Shown piece after piece: positions 1 to 10,531 of a stretch of DNA of 64,000 nt (position 1 is its first letter; each line of letters opens with the position of its first letter). This DNA is from Macrocybe gigantea (lineage: Eukaryota > Basidiomycota > Agaricomycetes > Agaricales > Callistosporiaceae). The stretch is taken from assembly GCA_011319805.1 (NCBI GenBank), contig SJRY01000233.1:100987-164986 (forward strand). The letters run 5' to 3'. The translations under genes and the position numbers were made by a program. The notes beneath the pieces were generated by a model. The model was given only the letters and a program-made list of their open reading frames with translations, did no database searches and was not told where the DNA came from.

Positions 1-1269
1 GAGCATACCCATCATAAAGATCATCCATCTCAACTTGTTTTGCCTCATTATACGACTGAAAGACCTACATCATACCCAGCTTCCCCTGTGCCTTTCCCGT
101 CACCCAGCGGACCCGCTGCGGTCGTAGTTGATTCTCCACTGTCGACTGCCTCTCTGGTGGTTCACCCTCCAACGCCCTACAACAATGTCGAACTTTCCAT
201 CGCTCCTCCTCACGAAACTGCACCTGCAATCGCCACGTCTGCTCCTGAAACCGCTAATGATCGCGGCACAACGAGGCGGACGGAAACTTTCAAGCTCGTC
301 CGCAGCTCTTCGGGTAATGTTTACGCCTCAAGCGAGACGATCGTCGCCGCGGGCCAACAGTGGGAAGTCGTCGAATCAGCCAAGCATACATCGAAAAGTC
401 GTGGGCATGCGAAATCAAAAGAGTCAAAAGAGCCTCAGACCTCTAGTCGCCGTGAACGTGTGAAGAAGGATAGCAAGCCTAGAGTGGACGCGGATGCGGA
501 ATACGTACGTGCTAGTGCTCGGAACCACAAGAACCTGAAAGAGTCGCCCTCTGATCGCATCGCGGAATCCCGCCGAACAACCAACAACGAAAGTCGCGAT
601 CAGAGGAATACTGTCAGCGCTCAGGCCGAGTCCTCCCGGATTCACCATAAGCATGCAGAGGATCAAGAGAGGAAGTTCGGGTCCAGCGGTCACAGAACAA
701 CGCAGCCACAGACAAGTCATGCTCAACCGGTTGAAAGACGGCCTTCAGTGTCTGTGCGACCCACGTCAGAATTGCCTTCTACTGCAGATCTGAACGCTCT
801 CAGAGCCCGAGAGGCATGGGAGATGGAAAGGCTTTGGAAGGCTCGGAGCATGACTGGGCAGGATATGAATGGGTTTGCGACCATTTCAACGCCATCTGAA
901 ACACCGTTGACGCTCAAACATGACATGTCGAACGGCGTGAATCACGGTTCTAGTCACACCGCTTATGTTGTCCCGAATCCCTTTCAGAGTAACGGATCGC
1001 ATATCTACCACTCTATGCCGACCGTGCCGCCCCCAATCGTCTATCCTTCGGCCCACGCCGAACCTCAACCCGTTTCTCCCCAGCGTTCCGTCGCCGACTC
1101 CTTGTCCTCGGAACCTGCGCTGTCGCGCATGTCTCTCTTCAATCCCCTTCCTGCACCTCCGCGCGAATCTTCGTATGAACCAGAACCATTGCCAAGCCTT
1201 CTAGATCCAAGCAATCCACGGTCCGCTGAATACTTGACTAAATATACCGGCGTTACTATCGCACACTGA
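1..1269 (+). CDS. 3' end of an unknown low-complexity protein (partial)
   Basis: The frame is open from the left window edge to a TGA at 1267-1269, so only the C-terminal part of the gene is visible and its start lies outside. The protein is rich in Ser, Pro, Arg, Glu and Lys and looks largely disordered. The clearest compositional landmarks are a basic Ser/Arg/Lys-rich stretch in the first half and one short ordered-looking helix (LRAREAWEMERLWKARSM) near the middle. No catalytic motif, membrane segment or known domain was recognised. The next gene is on the opposite strand, so the two converge tail to tail. Function is unknown; a scaffold or regulatory role would only be a guess from composition. 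Confidence 0.6.
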   Translation, partial: EHTHHKDHPSQLVLPHYTTERPTSYPASPVPFPSPSGPAAVVVDSPLSTASLVVHPPTPYNNVELSIAPPHETAPAIATSAPETANDRGTTRRTETFKLVRSSSGNVYASSETIVAAGQQWEVVESAKHTSKSRGHAKSKESKEPQTSSRRERVKKDSKPRVDADAEYVRASARNHKNLKESPSDRIAESRRTTNNESRDQRNTVSAQAESSRIHHKHAEDQERKFGSSGHRTTQPQTSHAQPVERRPSVSVRPTSELPSTADLNALRAREAWEMERLWKARSMTGQDMNGFATISTPSETPLTLKHDMSNGVNHGSSHTAYVVPNPFQSNGSHIYHSMPTVPPPIVYPSAHAEPQPVSPQRSVADSLSSEPALSRMSLFNPLPAPPRESSYEPEPLPSLLDPSNPRSAEYLTKYTGVTIAH

Positions 1270-1563
1270 ACTCAGTTTCCTTCTCTCCGACGCGGAAACT
1301 TTTGTCGACAGAGATCATATCATATACATCAGGTTTACTCTTTATTGCTTTCGCAGCTGCGCTTCAACAGACTATTTATCACAGCTTCCTCTTTCCTCCG
1401 TTTTGCAATATTCACGAAAGAACTCTGTACTGACGACGATATTCGGTATGTCATTGCTACTTAATCTTATTTTGGTGTTTTCTGTGAAAGCCTGTTACAA
1501 TTATTATGTATACATACAACCTAGCTATTCGACTATCGGCTACATGTGGAGGATGGCAGAGCA

Positions 1564-2725
1564 TTAACCAGGCCCTAGAGGAAAAGAAGCCTTTGGGTAA
1601 TCTTCCCATACGCGATCGCCATCCAAGAACCGTCGCAGTCGAGCGACCTGCGAAGAGAGATACATCAAAACGATCTGCATTTTTATATCGAGCTTCAGTT
1701 TCAATATCTCTTCGCAAGCCTTGAGAGCTTGTGCTCGTGTGGTAACAAACATGTTCCCTTGAAAGCCCAGGTCCTTCAAAGTGTCAATCAATTCGCTGAA
1801 CTCTGAGCACCAGGCCAATACTCCCAACTGTGAAAAAAATCAGCAATTTCAAAGACTCGTAACGTCATTGAAGCTCGGACGAACTTGTCCATATTGTTTG
1901 TAGCGTGCATAAAGGACGTTTGGTGCTACGCTGAGGGCGAAATCAAACTGCTTGTTCAGCTCGATCACTCTCTCTTCCGGCTGATACTCCGGCGAGGGGA
2001 GGCGTTGCTACTCGAGGTTTAGCTTCGAGTAGGCGAGATCACCACTGTAGGCTCGTACCTCGGGCTTCGGTGGGGGTTCCTGGAACCATTGGTAGTGTGA
2101 GTAGTCGAATTCCCCACCCCCGTCCACAATGTCGTAGCGTTTCCCATTGAAACTTTCCATCGATGCGGATGTGCGATTCAGTCTTGAATAAACCAAGTTA
2201 TCGGATAGCAAGCTTGAAGGCGAAAGGACCAATGGTATACGGGGGGTTGGACAATGTGGATATTGAGATGTGTGGTATCGTTTCAAGCACGGATATAGGT
2301 GCCCAGTAGTGGCACTGCCAAGTAGATACCTGGTATCTGGAGATCTGGCTGGCTCAAAGAATAGGATTAACTCACCGAAAAAAGAAAATCAGTAGCAGGG
2401 CAAGAAAACTTGAGCAAAGGGAATGAGACTGGACGTAGGACACGAGAACAATATCTCCAGTGGCGAAGAATGGCCGATAATTTTGACCTGGGTCGCCGCA
2501 GCGATTGAATACTTGACGAACAGCGAGTTTGGGTGCTAGGCGGGTGGCGCCGTCGGACGTCGCATACAAAGCCGGGGATGTCGATGAGGAGCGGTGATCG
2601 TGGGACAAGGGTCGACCATTCGGCGTTTTAGGAGGAGCAGCATGCTCGAAACGTGGATCCAGACTGAACATGAGGCAGAAAGTAATATCGAAAGCACTAA
2701 TATACAGCACTACACCAAAGGGCAT
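1564..2725 (-). CDS. Unknown multi-exon protein
   Basis: The last two exons read well: one contains PEYQPEERVIELNKQFDFA, the other WCSEFSELIDTLKDLGF followed by a helical segment ending at 1564. They are joined by a GT-AG intron near 1829-1889. Upstream, a 51-nt intron (2058 down to 2008, donor GTACGA, acceptor TAG with CTAAAC before it) joins an exon ending in EPPPKPE to QRLPSPEYQ. That explains a TAG which otherwise looks like a premature stop. Exons further upstream are uncertain; an ATG at 2725 lies only 11 bp beyond the stop of the neighbouring gene. The mostly helical C-terminal half is probably a conserved domain, but I do not recognise the family. Confidence 0.5.
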
Positions 2726-2736
2726 TCAAATATGAT

Positions 2737-4520
2737 CTACAACAAGTTGACTTGTGCGTCTGAACCATTATTCCTGCTCAGAGCCTTTCGAAACCTCTGC
2801 ACACCCAATTTTGCTACGTTCATCAGAGGGCGTGGCGTATATCCGTGGAAGTGGACAAGGCGGAGGGACACTGTCGTCATGAACAGCAAAGCCCAGAAAA
2901 CGACGAGCGAGTAGTTGCCAAGGAATGCGTACAAAGTACGGCCATCGTCGAACGGATAGGAGATTCCGATCGTCCTCGCCCAGGAGCCGTGGCCTATTTG
3001 GTGAAATTCATGATACCCACCACCAGTCACGCCACTCACGCCGCCCTCCCCGCCATCGCACCACAGGACCATGCTGCCCTGCTCCTCAGCGCGCTGTTTC
3101 GCTTGATTCCACATGGCAATCCCAATTGCGGTGTCCCAAGTACGAGCAGGCGCGAGAATGATGGCAGGCTTGGTTTCAAGGCTGTGAAACTGCATCGGAT
3201 CTGATAAGTCGAGGCATATAGACGCAGTGATGGGTACGGAACGCGTATGGCTAGGACCCGGTGCCCATGCTGTCTTGTTGACATCATACGGGTGCTCGAG
3301 CTCCATGTTGAAGATCGTTGGGGGTGCATCCGAAGACGACTGCGAGAAGGATTCGGCAACTAAACAAGAACATTAGTCTCATCGTCTAGAGAGCACGGAG
3401 CAGGCCACATCACTTGGCACGAGGTGTCGCTTGAAGTATACGAAATGCGGTTCGTCGGAATACCGCGAGACGAGTGCTAGACCTGTTCTCCTGGAAGATG
3501 TCCTACCAGACGTGGTGTTCAGACTATCGTACACCTCTTCAAAGGACACGCCAACATAGGACTTTGAAGCGGCTACGGTCTTATGGATCCTTTCCATTGC
3601 TTTCGTCTTTTCCTCTGCGTACTGAAGGTCACGGCACCCTCCGGCCACAGAAGCAGTTTCGCAGCGCTCGTCAGCTTTTGCGTTTCAGCTATATAGTCAT
3701 CAAGGGTGAGGCTATGGTGCTTGTACCGCTGGAATGGAGGTAGAACGCAGGCAACGCTGATTGGCGTTTGATCCAGGGGTTGAACGGGCAATGGGACGTT
3801 CTGGATAAAGAATGATGGGATCGCGAGGACTGTAAGAAGGATGGCCAAGTAGCCTATGCTTCTTGGGCTCGCAGACGAAGGTCCAGGAGCGTTACCGTCT
3901 GACGCGTTGATTAGGGGCTCCTCCGGTTCCGAACCCATGTACCACATCCCGATGACCTGGTAGAAAATGACGGCCCAGGCAGCTACTGCCCAGTCAATGC
4001 TTTGATATCCTAGTAGAGGAATCATCCACTCGTAGACCCCAGCGTCTGCGGGGCTCCAGACAGAGAGACGACCGATGGGACTCATGCCCGAGACAGCCAT
4101 CCAAAGCGTCGTCCACAGCGCCGGGAAGAACGCCACCTGCGACCACGATGAGGGCAAGCGCGTCGAGGATCTCGTGTCGATGAAGGTGGCTACAATGATG
4201 ATGGCTGAGGTGAACAACGATGATGCGAAGAGTACGACAAGGGAGATGCCTGGGCTGGATAGGGCATGCAAGGACGGCCGAATGCGGGCGAGTGAGCTTG
4301 CGAGGGCGATTGCAACGCAAAGAATAGAGGAACTGCGCAGGGCATGCTGGCTGGTGAACAAGATACGTGAATAAATGAGCAGAAGAGAGAGAGTGAGGAA
4401 CACGGAGAGAAACGTCGGTGTTAGCGACAATGAGGCAAATGCAGAGACTGCGACGAGGGTGATAAACACCGCGTCAGGGTGGTCGTTGAATGCGACCTTG
4501 CGGACGTTCATGATAGACAT
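2737..4520 (-). CDS. CN-hydrolase membrane protein (apolipoprotein N-acyltransferase-like)
   Basis: The N-terminal ~230 residues hold several hydrophobic membrane segments (for example FITLVAVSAFASLSL and SLVVLFASSLFTSAIIIV). A carbon-nitrogen hydrolase domain follows. The expected Glu-Lys-Cys triad is visible: Glu in LLLWPEGAV, Lys in YFKRHLVP and Cys in ITASICLDLSDP. A last membrane helix (YSLVVFWALLFMTTVSL) lies near the C-terminus. This order matches bacterial Lnt, which acylates lipoprotein N-termini; the substrate of fungal relatives cannot be read here. Between WPEGAV and YAEEKTK the frame changes with no room for an intron (about 3618-3632), so one base seems to be missing. At least one genuine intron separates the Lys and Cys parts. 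ATG at 4520 begins the first hydrophobic region. Confidence 0.75.
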
Positions 4521-4849
4521 GGAGATTCTCGTCTGAACATTTTAGACCTTTTAAACAGCGTTTGGCGCTCATCTCATCAATTCGAAGCAGAAACGCTGTC
4601 ATTCATAGTCGCGCAGCAGAATCAATCAACATGCCCCTTCGTATTGGCTCCCTTGTAGCTACCAAGGCTGAAAATCTCGGCCTCAGCAAGTCATGCTAAA
4701 CGGCGTGCACATGGTCCTTGATTGCATGTCTGAGACGTGACAACTCGGTCGATATGATCAGCTGCGGGTTGAGAATACTTGTTTATAAAGATGATCGTAT
4801 CGGAAGATCACTTACTGCGCCTGATAAACTTGAGGCATTCCCATAATTA
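4521..4849. other. Intergenic, promoter side of the CN-hydrolase gene
   Basis: This lies between the start of the CN-hydrolase gene and the 3' end of the BCL7-like gene, both on the minus strand. I see no gene, RNA or repeat here; it presumably holds the 5' leader and promoter of the first and the terminator of the second. Confidence 0.4.
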
Positions 4850-5536
4850 CTATTCATTCATGTCTCCGCTAAAAGGGTCGCCGCTTTGGTCCATCACGAC
4901 GCCACCCATAAGCGCGTCGGCGCTCTCCATCTGTGACAGGTCACTGGAACCCTCTAATGCGAGCCCATCGGGCCCAATGTTCGACATATCAAGCCCAAGA
5001 GAGCCTCCGCTGTCCGCCTTCTCTGCCTGTGAAACGTCCATGTCTTCATTAAGCGGCTTCAGTGACGCGTCCAGCCCGTCGCGCCCTCCTTCCAGCTCAC
5101 TTGCCGATGGTTGAAGCGACATGGATAGTTGAGGTTTGGGAGACGGAGGTTTCGAGATGTCATCCTGTGCGGCTGCTTCTGGTTGGGACGCCTCTTGGGT
5201 TGCAGGTGCGCCGCTCTCCTCCTGTTCCATTTCTTCGTCGCCTTCCACAGCTTCTAGCTCGTCAGGAAGAGGAGCGAGAGGCTCATCAGCGCCGCCTTCA
5301 TCATCACTAAATTGCTGGTAATTTCCGTCAGGGTGGCCTGCACCATAAAGAGCTGATGGTTGGCACACCTGTGTCTTGTCGGTTTTGACCCACTTGTAGA
5401 CTTTGAGAGTTGAATTGGCGGTAGCAGTCTCGGGATGGGCCCAAACTTTTTCCCAACATGTGACGGGCTGCATCAACTGGCGGCGGGCCGCTTCTGTTGT
5501 AGCAGCACTCACGCCGATCCTCCGTCGCGTAGACAT
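4850..5536 (-). CDS. BCL7-like protein, putative SWI/SNF-associated subunit
   Basis: A 228-residue single-exon protein. Residues about 20-55 carry the BCL7-type signature: a WEK-x-W motif (CWEKVWAHPE), then a short loop, then LKVYKWVKTDK, matching the family pattern in which a conserved Trp-rich N-terminal strand region ends in KWV. The rest is acidic and Ser/Pro-rich, typical of the disordered BCL7 tail. Animal BCL7A/B/C are small accessory subunits of SWI/SNF (BAF) chromatin remodelers that contact the nucleosome. The same nuclear role is inferred here from the N-terminal motif alone. The ATG at 5536 gives the complete motif. It lies head-to-tail behind MED7, whose stop is at 5637. Confidence 0.6.
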   Translation of the reverse strand: MSTRRRIGVSAATTEAARRQLMQPVTCWEKVWAHPETATANSTLKVYKWVKTDKTQVCQPSALYGAGHPDGNYQQFSDDEGGADEPLAPLPDELEAVEGDEEMEQEESGAPATQEASQPEAAAQDDISKPPSPKPQLSMSLQPSASELEGGRDGLDASLKPLNEDMDVSQAEKADSGGSLGLDMSNIGPDGLALEGSSDLSQMESADALMGGVVMDQSGDPFSGDMNE

Positions 5537-5636
5537 GAACCGAACGTTTTGGTCGCCAAGAAAGTGTATTGATAGTTTGTTTGTATGTGCCCTTCACAGA
5601 AAAGTAAATTACATTAGAATTTGATATATAACCTCC

Positions 5637-6694
5637 TTAAACCACTTCTTCCACCCATCTCAGGACATCCCCACTTGAAGCATCGGACAAGGCAGACGGC
5701 TCATTTTCCTTCTGTACGGACTCATTCTAGCAGGTCGCGAGAAAGAAAAAAAGGATCAGCCAGTGTCCATGATTGATTCACGTGACTCACGTCATCATGG
5801 CGGTTCGCCATTGAGGACAGTGAGCATAGTCTGGCCAGCTGCGCCTCTAGCGCGTCGCATTTTCTGAAGCAGGAGATGATGTCTATTATCGGCTTTGGCG
5901 GATGTTAAACATGACTGACGCGTGTAGAGCCTCTGTATCACTTTTACGGAGTTCCAGTTGGCGTTTCATCATTAGTTCCAAGTTTCCTCTAGCCTATCGC
6001 GCTAATGAGTGCGGAAACCAGGATGTCTAGAAAGAAAGACTTGCTTGGACGGGTCTGAGGTCATTGGCAGCGGCCATGATGTTTTGGCTGAGCACGGTGA
6101 TCCACTCAACGTGCCTTTGCCAATCAGGTGGTGTGGTGTCATCTGGTGGCGGTGGCAAAAGCAGGGACGACGTCAAGGAGGAGTAAGAGATAAGGAGAGA
6201 GTGAAGGATGGAGAGCAGAGCCGGCCGTCTGTCTGAGGAATGGGATGTGAGGTGGCCGTAATGAGATCCCGAAAGCGCGGCTTGCCTACTGCAGGGTCTA
6301 TGGGGTACAGCTGATTGCCGCCGAGCTCTGCGAGCGAGGGAATCTTTTCTTTGACCTGCGTCCCAAAGTTGGCAATCAGAAGATGGGAGAAGTTTCGAAC
6401 GGCTGGGCGCACAAACCACCTGTCGCCAAAGACATCATAGTAGGGTTCGGGGTCCTCGAGGATCCAATCGACGCGGGGTTTCTCTAGCTGGGTCAAAGGC
6501 CAATCGGGTACATCGGTTTGGTCTGCCAAGAGCTGGTGCTGGTTAATATCTGACTCTGAAAGACCTGTTGTCCTCTCTCGGAGGAGCCGGAGGAGATGAA
6601 GATTGTGAGTGGTATATTTTGTGTAGTGGGAAGGCGGGGACGGGAACGGGTTTCTGAGTTCTGTTTCTTGGTCGTCCATGAGGAGGGTGTGCAC
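5637..6694 (-). CDS. MED7: Mediator complex subunit 7
   Basis: The N-terminus has the Med7 pattern of a Pro-rich start (NPFPSPPSHYTKYT), then DWPLTQLEKPRVDWILEDP and LAELGGNQLYPIDPA. A helix follows (DRRPALLSILHSLLISYSSL), and the C-terminal part reads ARGNLELMMKRQLELRK. Med7 is a middle-module Mediator subunit that forms a coiled-coil hinge with Med21 for RNA polymerase II regulation. I infer five exons. Introns 1 (6233-6285) and 2 (5994-6044) appear to be GC-AG. Introns 3 and 4 are GT-AG, and the last exon reads NESVQKENEPSALSD to a TAA at 5637-5639. Start is ATG 6694, or 6676 (MDDQE). The promoter is shared divergently with the acyl-CoA ligase gene. Confidence 0.85.
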
Positions 6695-6829
6695 GTGACT
6701 ATTTGCGGGGTGGCTTGCAAGTGCGCCATGTACAGCGTCAGTTTATGATTGGCCCGTTTTGCGCTCACAAGTTCCTCCCGGCGTATATATCACACAGGGT
6801 ACGTCTCACCGTCTTTCCTTGTCCCGGTC
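6695..6829. promoter_or_regulatory. Divergent promoter between MED7 and the acyl-CoA ligase gene
   Basis: Only 135 bp separate the two inferred start codons (6694 minus, 6830 plus). A TATA-like run lies at 6784-6790, about 40 bp before the plus-strand ATG. Assignment as a shared promoter is inferred from geometry. Confidence 0.45.
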
Positions 6830-9493
6830 ATGTCTGAATTTCACGCCCTTCAACCCCTCTCGCTCGCTATTCCAGATGACCTTACCATCCCACAGTTCAT
6901 CCTCGACTCTCGGTCGTACTTACCCAGACCGTCCAGGCCGCCCACCGCTCCTTGTCTCATCGACGACAAGTCTGGCCGAGCCGTCCATCATTCAGATGTA
7001 TGTGCCTCTGTTCGTCAAAACGTGCATGTCTAACATGCTCACCGTCGTTCTATATAGCTCATCAGCCGCACCCACGGCCTAGCGAATGCTTTCAGTCTGA
7101 AATGGAACATCAGTACGTTTCGGCCATCTCCTCTTTGGCGCCAGCAATCTGACCAAATGTGCGTTACGCGCTATGTGCAGAACGAAATGATGTCGGTGCG
7201 TGCGTTGCTGACCCCGCGGACCCCACCGGCATCTGAAACAACCGCATACTTCGCCAGTCTCCATTTTCAGCCCCAACCACATTGGTGCAGTGCTGCTTCC
7301 CCGAATTTTCGCGCGTTCGCTCGCTCATGATAATACAGATTACCCCGTAGCAATCTGGGCCACCCACAGATTGGGTGCCGTTATCACGTTTGTCACCCTT
7401 TGCTCACATGTCCATGATATTCATTGGGCTTTATCTAGTCCTGCTAACCCGGCGTACACTGCGGACGAGCTCGTGTATCAACTCCAAGCCACAAAGGCGG
7501 TCCTCTTGATCACTCACCCTGCGTCGCTCCATGTCGCACTTCAGGCCGCGGAAAAGGCCAATTTGGGCAGCGCCAGAGTCATCTTGATGGACAGTTCAAA
7601 CCACAGCGAACATGGTGATAACTATCACACGCTTGATGATCTTGTTCAGTATGGTTCGGCCAACGAGACGCGTTTCAAGGAATGTGTTCTCCAGCCTGGC
7701 GAGGCGAAAAGGCAACTTGCTTTCCTTTCTTTTTCCAGCGGCACCACAGGTGTGTTCTTCCGCCGATGGAAACTGTTTTCTTGACAGGTTCCTGAATATG
7801 TTTGCTTCAGGAAAACCAAAGGTATTCTGACCTTGCAAAGTTTGCATGCTTTATCCTTACACGTGTTCTCAGGCCGTCGCGATTCCGCATTACTCGGTCA
7901 TCGCCAATGTCGTGCAAATGGCATGTCACTACAGATTGAATGACGCGAGCTGCAAAGACAAGAGGATGAGTCCGGGAGACATCGCAGTTGCTGGTTGGTT
8001 GTTGACCATCTTTCTTTCGGTCTAGTCGCTGAACATGCCAATCATGCAGTCTTACCTTTTTACCGTCAGTGTCCGCTCGCATCGCGCACCTTCCCACACT
8101 GACATGCAGAGCGGCCGTCAGACATATATGGACTAGTTGTCAACTTGCATTTCATCTTGTATAGCGGAGTGAGTCCAGATGGATATAATTGCCCACAGGT
8201 TAACCCCTTTTTGTTGTAGATGTCCATCGTCGTCATACCAAAGTTCAATTTTACAAAATTTCTCGGAAGTATCGTTCGACATCGTATTACTCATCTTTTG
8301 TCGGTCATTCTGCTTCTCGATCTCGGCGTTTAATAACATGTACATTTGCAGCGTCGTGCCTCCACAAGTGGTGTTGTTGTGCAAGGTATGCTCTCGCAAT
8401 CAGTTGTTCAGGCACATTTTTCACATGGCATGCCCTTCTAGCACCCAATAACCAAGAACTACGATCTCAGTCATGTAAAATTCTGCATGTCGGGGGCGGC
8501 GCCTCTCAGCGGCGAGCTGCTGCACCGGCTGACGGAAATAGCGCCAAATGCGGTGATCGGGCAAGGATATGGTTTGTCAACTTGAACTGACAACATGCAG
8601 CGTGCTCATTCCTGAACTAGGTCTTACGGAGACGTGCACATCTGTGGTCATGGTGCCACCTACTCAGAAAGTGGCTACGGTGGGCAGTGCGGGACAGTTG
8701 ATACCCGGAATCACTGTGCGGGTGGTGAAGGCAGACGGGACTCTAGCTTCGGAGGGTGAACGTGGCGAACTGGTCGTAAAAGGGCCTTCCATAGCACTTG
8801 GATACCTCAACAACGATTCTGCGTAAGCCAGCAAAGCATGTGGTGCCTAGAAAGAAAATGCTGACTTGCAAGATAGAACAAGAGAAACTTTTGTCGATGG
8901 ATGGGTTCGGACAGGGGATGAAGTTTTGATAAAAAACAACGATTTGTACGTCGTAGACCGATTAAAGGTGAGCGGTCTGTCGATGGCCACGAAAGCGATA
9001 CTCAAGGCAATCAATCAAGGAAATCATTAAAGTTCGTGGCTTCCAGGTAGCGCCCGCGGAACTCGAAGGCCATCTGCTCCTGCACACGGACGTTGCGGAT
9101 GCATGTGTTGTTGGTGTTCCTGATAGTTACAGTGGAGAATTGCCACTGGCATTTATTGTCCTTCATGAGAGAGCACTCAAGCGGTTGACTGCTGGTCGGG
9201 AGACCATTCAGAGCCTCAAGTCTACTCTTTGCAAGGTATTTGGATACAACTTTACGTCGTGAACAGTGTTGACTTTTAAAAAGCACGTTGCAGATGCCAA
9301 GATAGCGTACAAGCGGCTGGAGGGAGGCGTCGAGTTTATCGATGCGATTCCAAAGAACCCGTCAGGAAAAATGGTTGGTTGGTTTGTGTTTGACTTACGG
9401 TCGCATGTTGATATTTTGATTCAGCTTCGGCGAGTGCTACGAGACCAAGCAAGGGCATTGAAGAGAGAGACGGGAGGTCGTGCGAGGCTTTGA
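6830..9493 (+). CDS. AMP-dependent acyl-CoA ligase (4-coumarate-CoA ligase-like)
   Basis: A many-exon member of the ANL adenylating superfamily, which joins a carboxylic acid to CoA through an acyl-AMP. Visible in order: the start exon MSEFHALQPLSLAIPDDLT; the P-loop FSSGTTG-KPKAV split across introns; MSIVVIPKFNFTKFL; the motif CMSGAAPLSGEL; GQGYG followed by LTETCTSVV; GERGELVVKGPSIALGY; the hinge region DGWVRTGDEV and VVDRLK; VRGFQVAPAELEG; and the C-terminal catalytic Lys motif PKNPSGKM joined to LRRVLRDQAR. An 11-nt micro-exon (7811-7821) encodes the GKPK part of the P-loop. The natural substrate cannot be told; no peroxisomal targeting tripeptide is obvious at the C-terminus (GRARL). 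The next gene starts 70 bp downstream. Confidence 0.85.
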
Positions 9494-9562
9494 TTACGAC
9501 ATATTTGATTTATTTAGTCTTGTTTAAAGACACTTTTGTTTTTCGTTTCGTCGACCTGAGCA

Positions 9563-10424
9563 ATGGTTCGTAGGATTGCCTCGCAGGTGCACAAGCAGGT
9601 CTCGCGCCTCATGCGCGCAGACTACATAAAAAAGGAACCAGCATGGTATCAAGCAGTTCTCAATTACCCGCCCCTCGCACTGCCTCCAAAGGCGCCGCCG
9701 TCGCGCACAGAGTATGACTACCAACAAGCGACCGCCGCGCCTTCAAAGAAGCGCAAGCCGTCCGACCCGCACCCTCTTCCTATCCAGTACATTGAAGACG
9801 GAATACGTCGCCAGTTCTTCCGCGATCATCCTTTTGAGGCGTTCAGACCGACCACTCTCGTCGAAGATGGCGCAATAGAAGAAGCGCACCCTGTCCAGGG
9901 AGTGGAGTGGACTCGGCTCAGGCAAAGGGGCAGGAATCCTACACCGGAAGAGTACGTCTACTTGTCTGATCGAAGTCGCTTTTTTTTTTTTTTTGAGCTG
10001 CGACAGTGCCATCCGCTTCGCCGTCAACCTGCACGAACGCCATTCCCTGCCGCTCTCCGAAGCGTACGAGCAAGCCGTCGCGCAGTTCCGCGCTCTCCGT
10101 TCAGAGCACCACATCGCGACCAAGTTTGCTGCGATGGAAGCTGAGCATCTGGGCGCTGTGTTCGGGCCCGGAGAGATCCAGCACGCGTTCGAGAAGGAGA
10201 AGCGCAGCCTCGAGACGTTCCGCAGGAGAGAGGAGCTCGACGAGGGCGCCATGGCTGCAAAGAAACGCTGGAAGGCTATCGTGGACAGGAACGACGGCAG
10301 CAACCAGTGGACTCGCGGCGAGCAGTACGTCCAGCTGTGGAAGGAAGGGATTCGCCCGACGTATTCGCCAATGCTGACCGAACCCATAAAACCGACGCCG
10401 GTCGCCGAAAAGCAATCCCATTAA
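9563..10424 (+). CDS. RSM25: Mitochondrial small-subunit ribosomal protein mS23 (Rsm25)
   Basis: The N-terminus (MVRRIASQVHKQVSRLM, then KKEPAWYQAVLNYPPL) matches the fungal mS23/Rsm25 family of the mitochondrial small ribosomal subunit. It is basic and amphipathic, as expected for matrix import. One intron with a long T run (donor GTACGT near 9951, acceptor CAG near 10010) joins a first exon ending in NPTPE to AIRFAVNLHERHSLPLSEAY. The second exon is helical and charged and ends at 10424 after TPVAEKQSH. Length is about 260 residues, usual for the fungal protein. It converges tail to tail with RPN5, about 107 bp apart. Confidence 0.85.
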
Positions 10425-10531
10425 TTGGACTCATCACTCATCGAGCTACGTCTTGCCAACTCTTACCTGTAGTACAACGGGACATAATGAAATGCATGAA
10501 AAGTCATTCTAATCTACAAAACAACCAGCGA

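Noticed and set aside
2008..2010. In-frame TAG in the unknown gene at 1564-2725, looking like a premature stop
   Set aside because: It is the 3' end of a good 51-nt intron (donor GTACGA at 2058, CTAAAC before the TAG acceptor), and the phases on both sides match.
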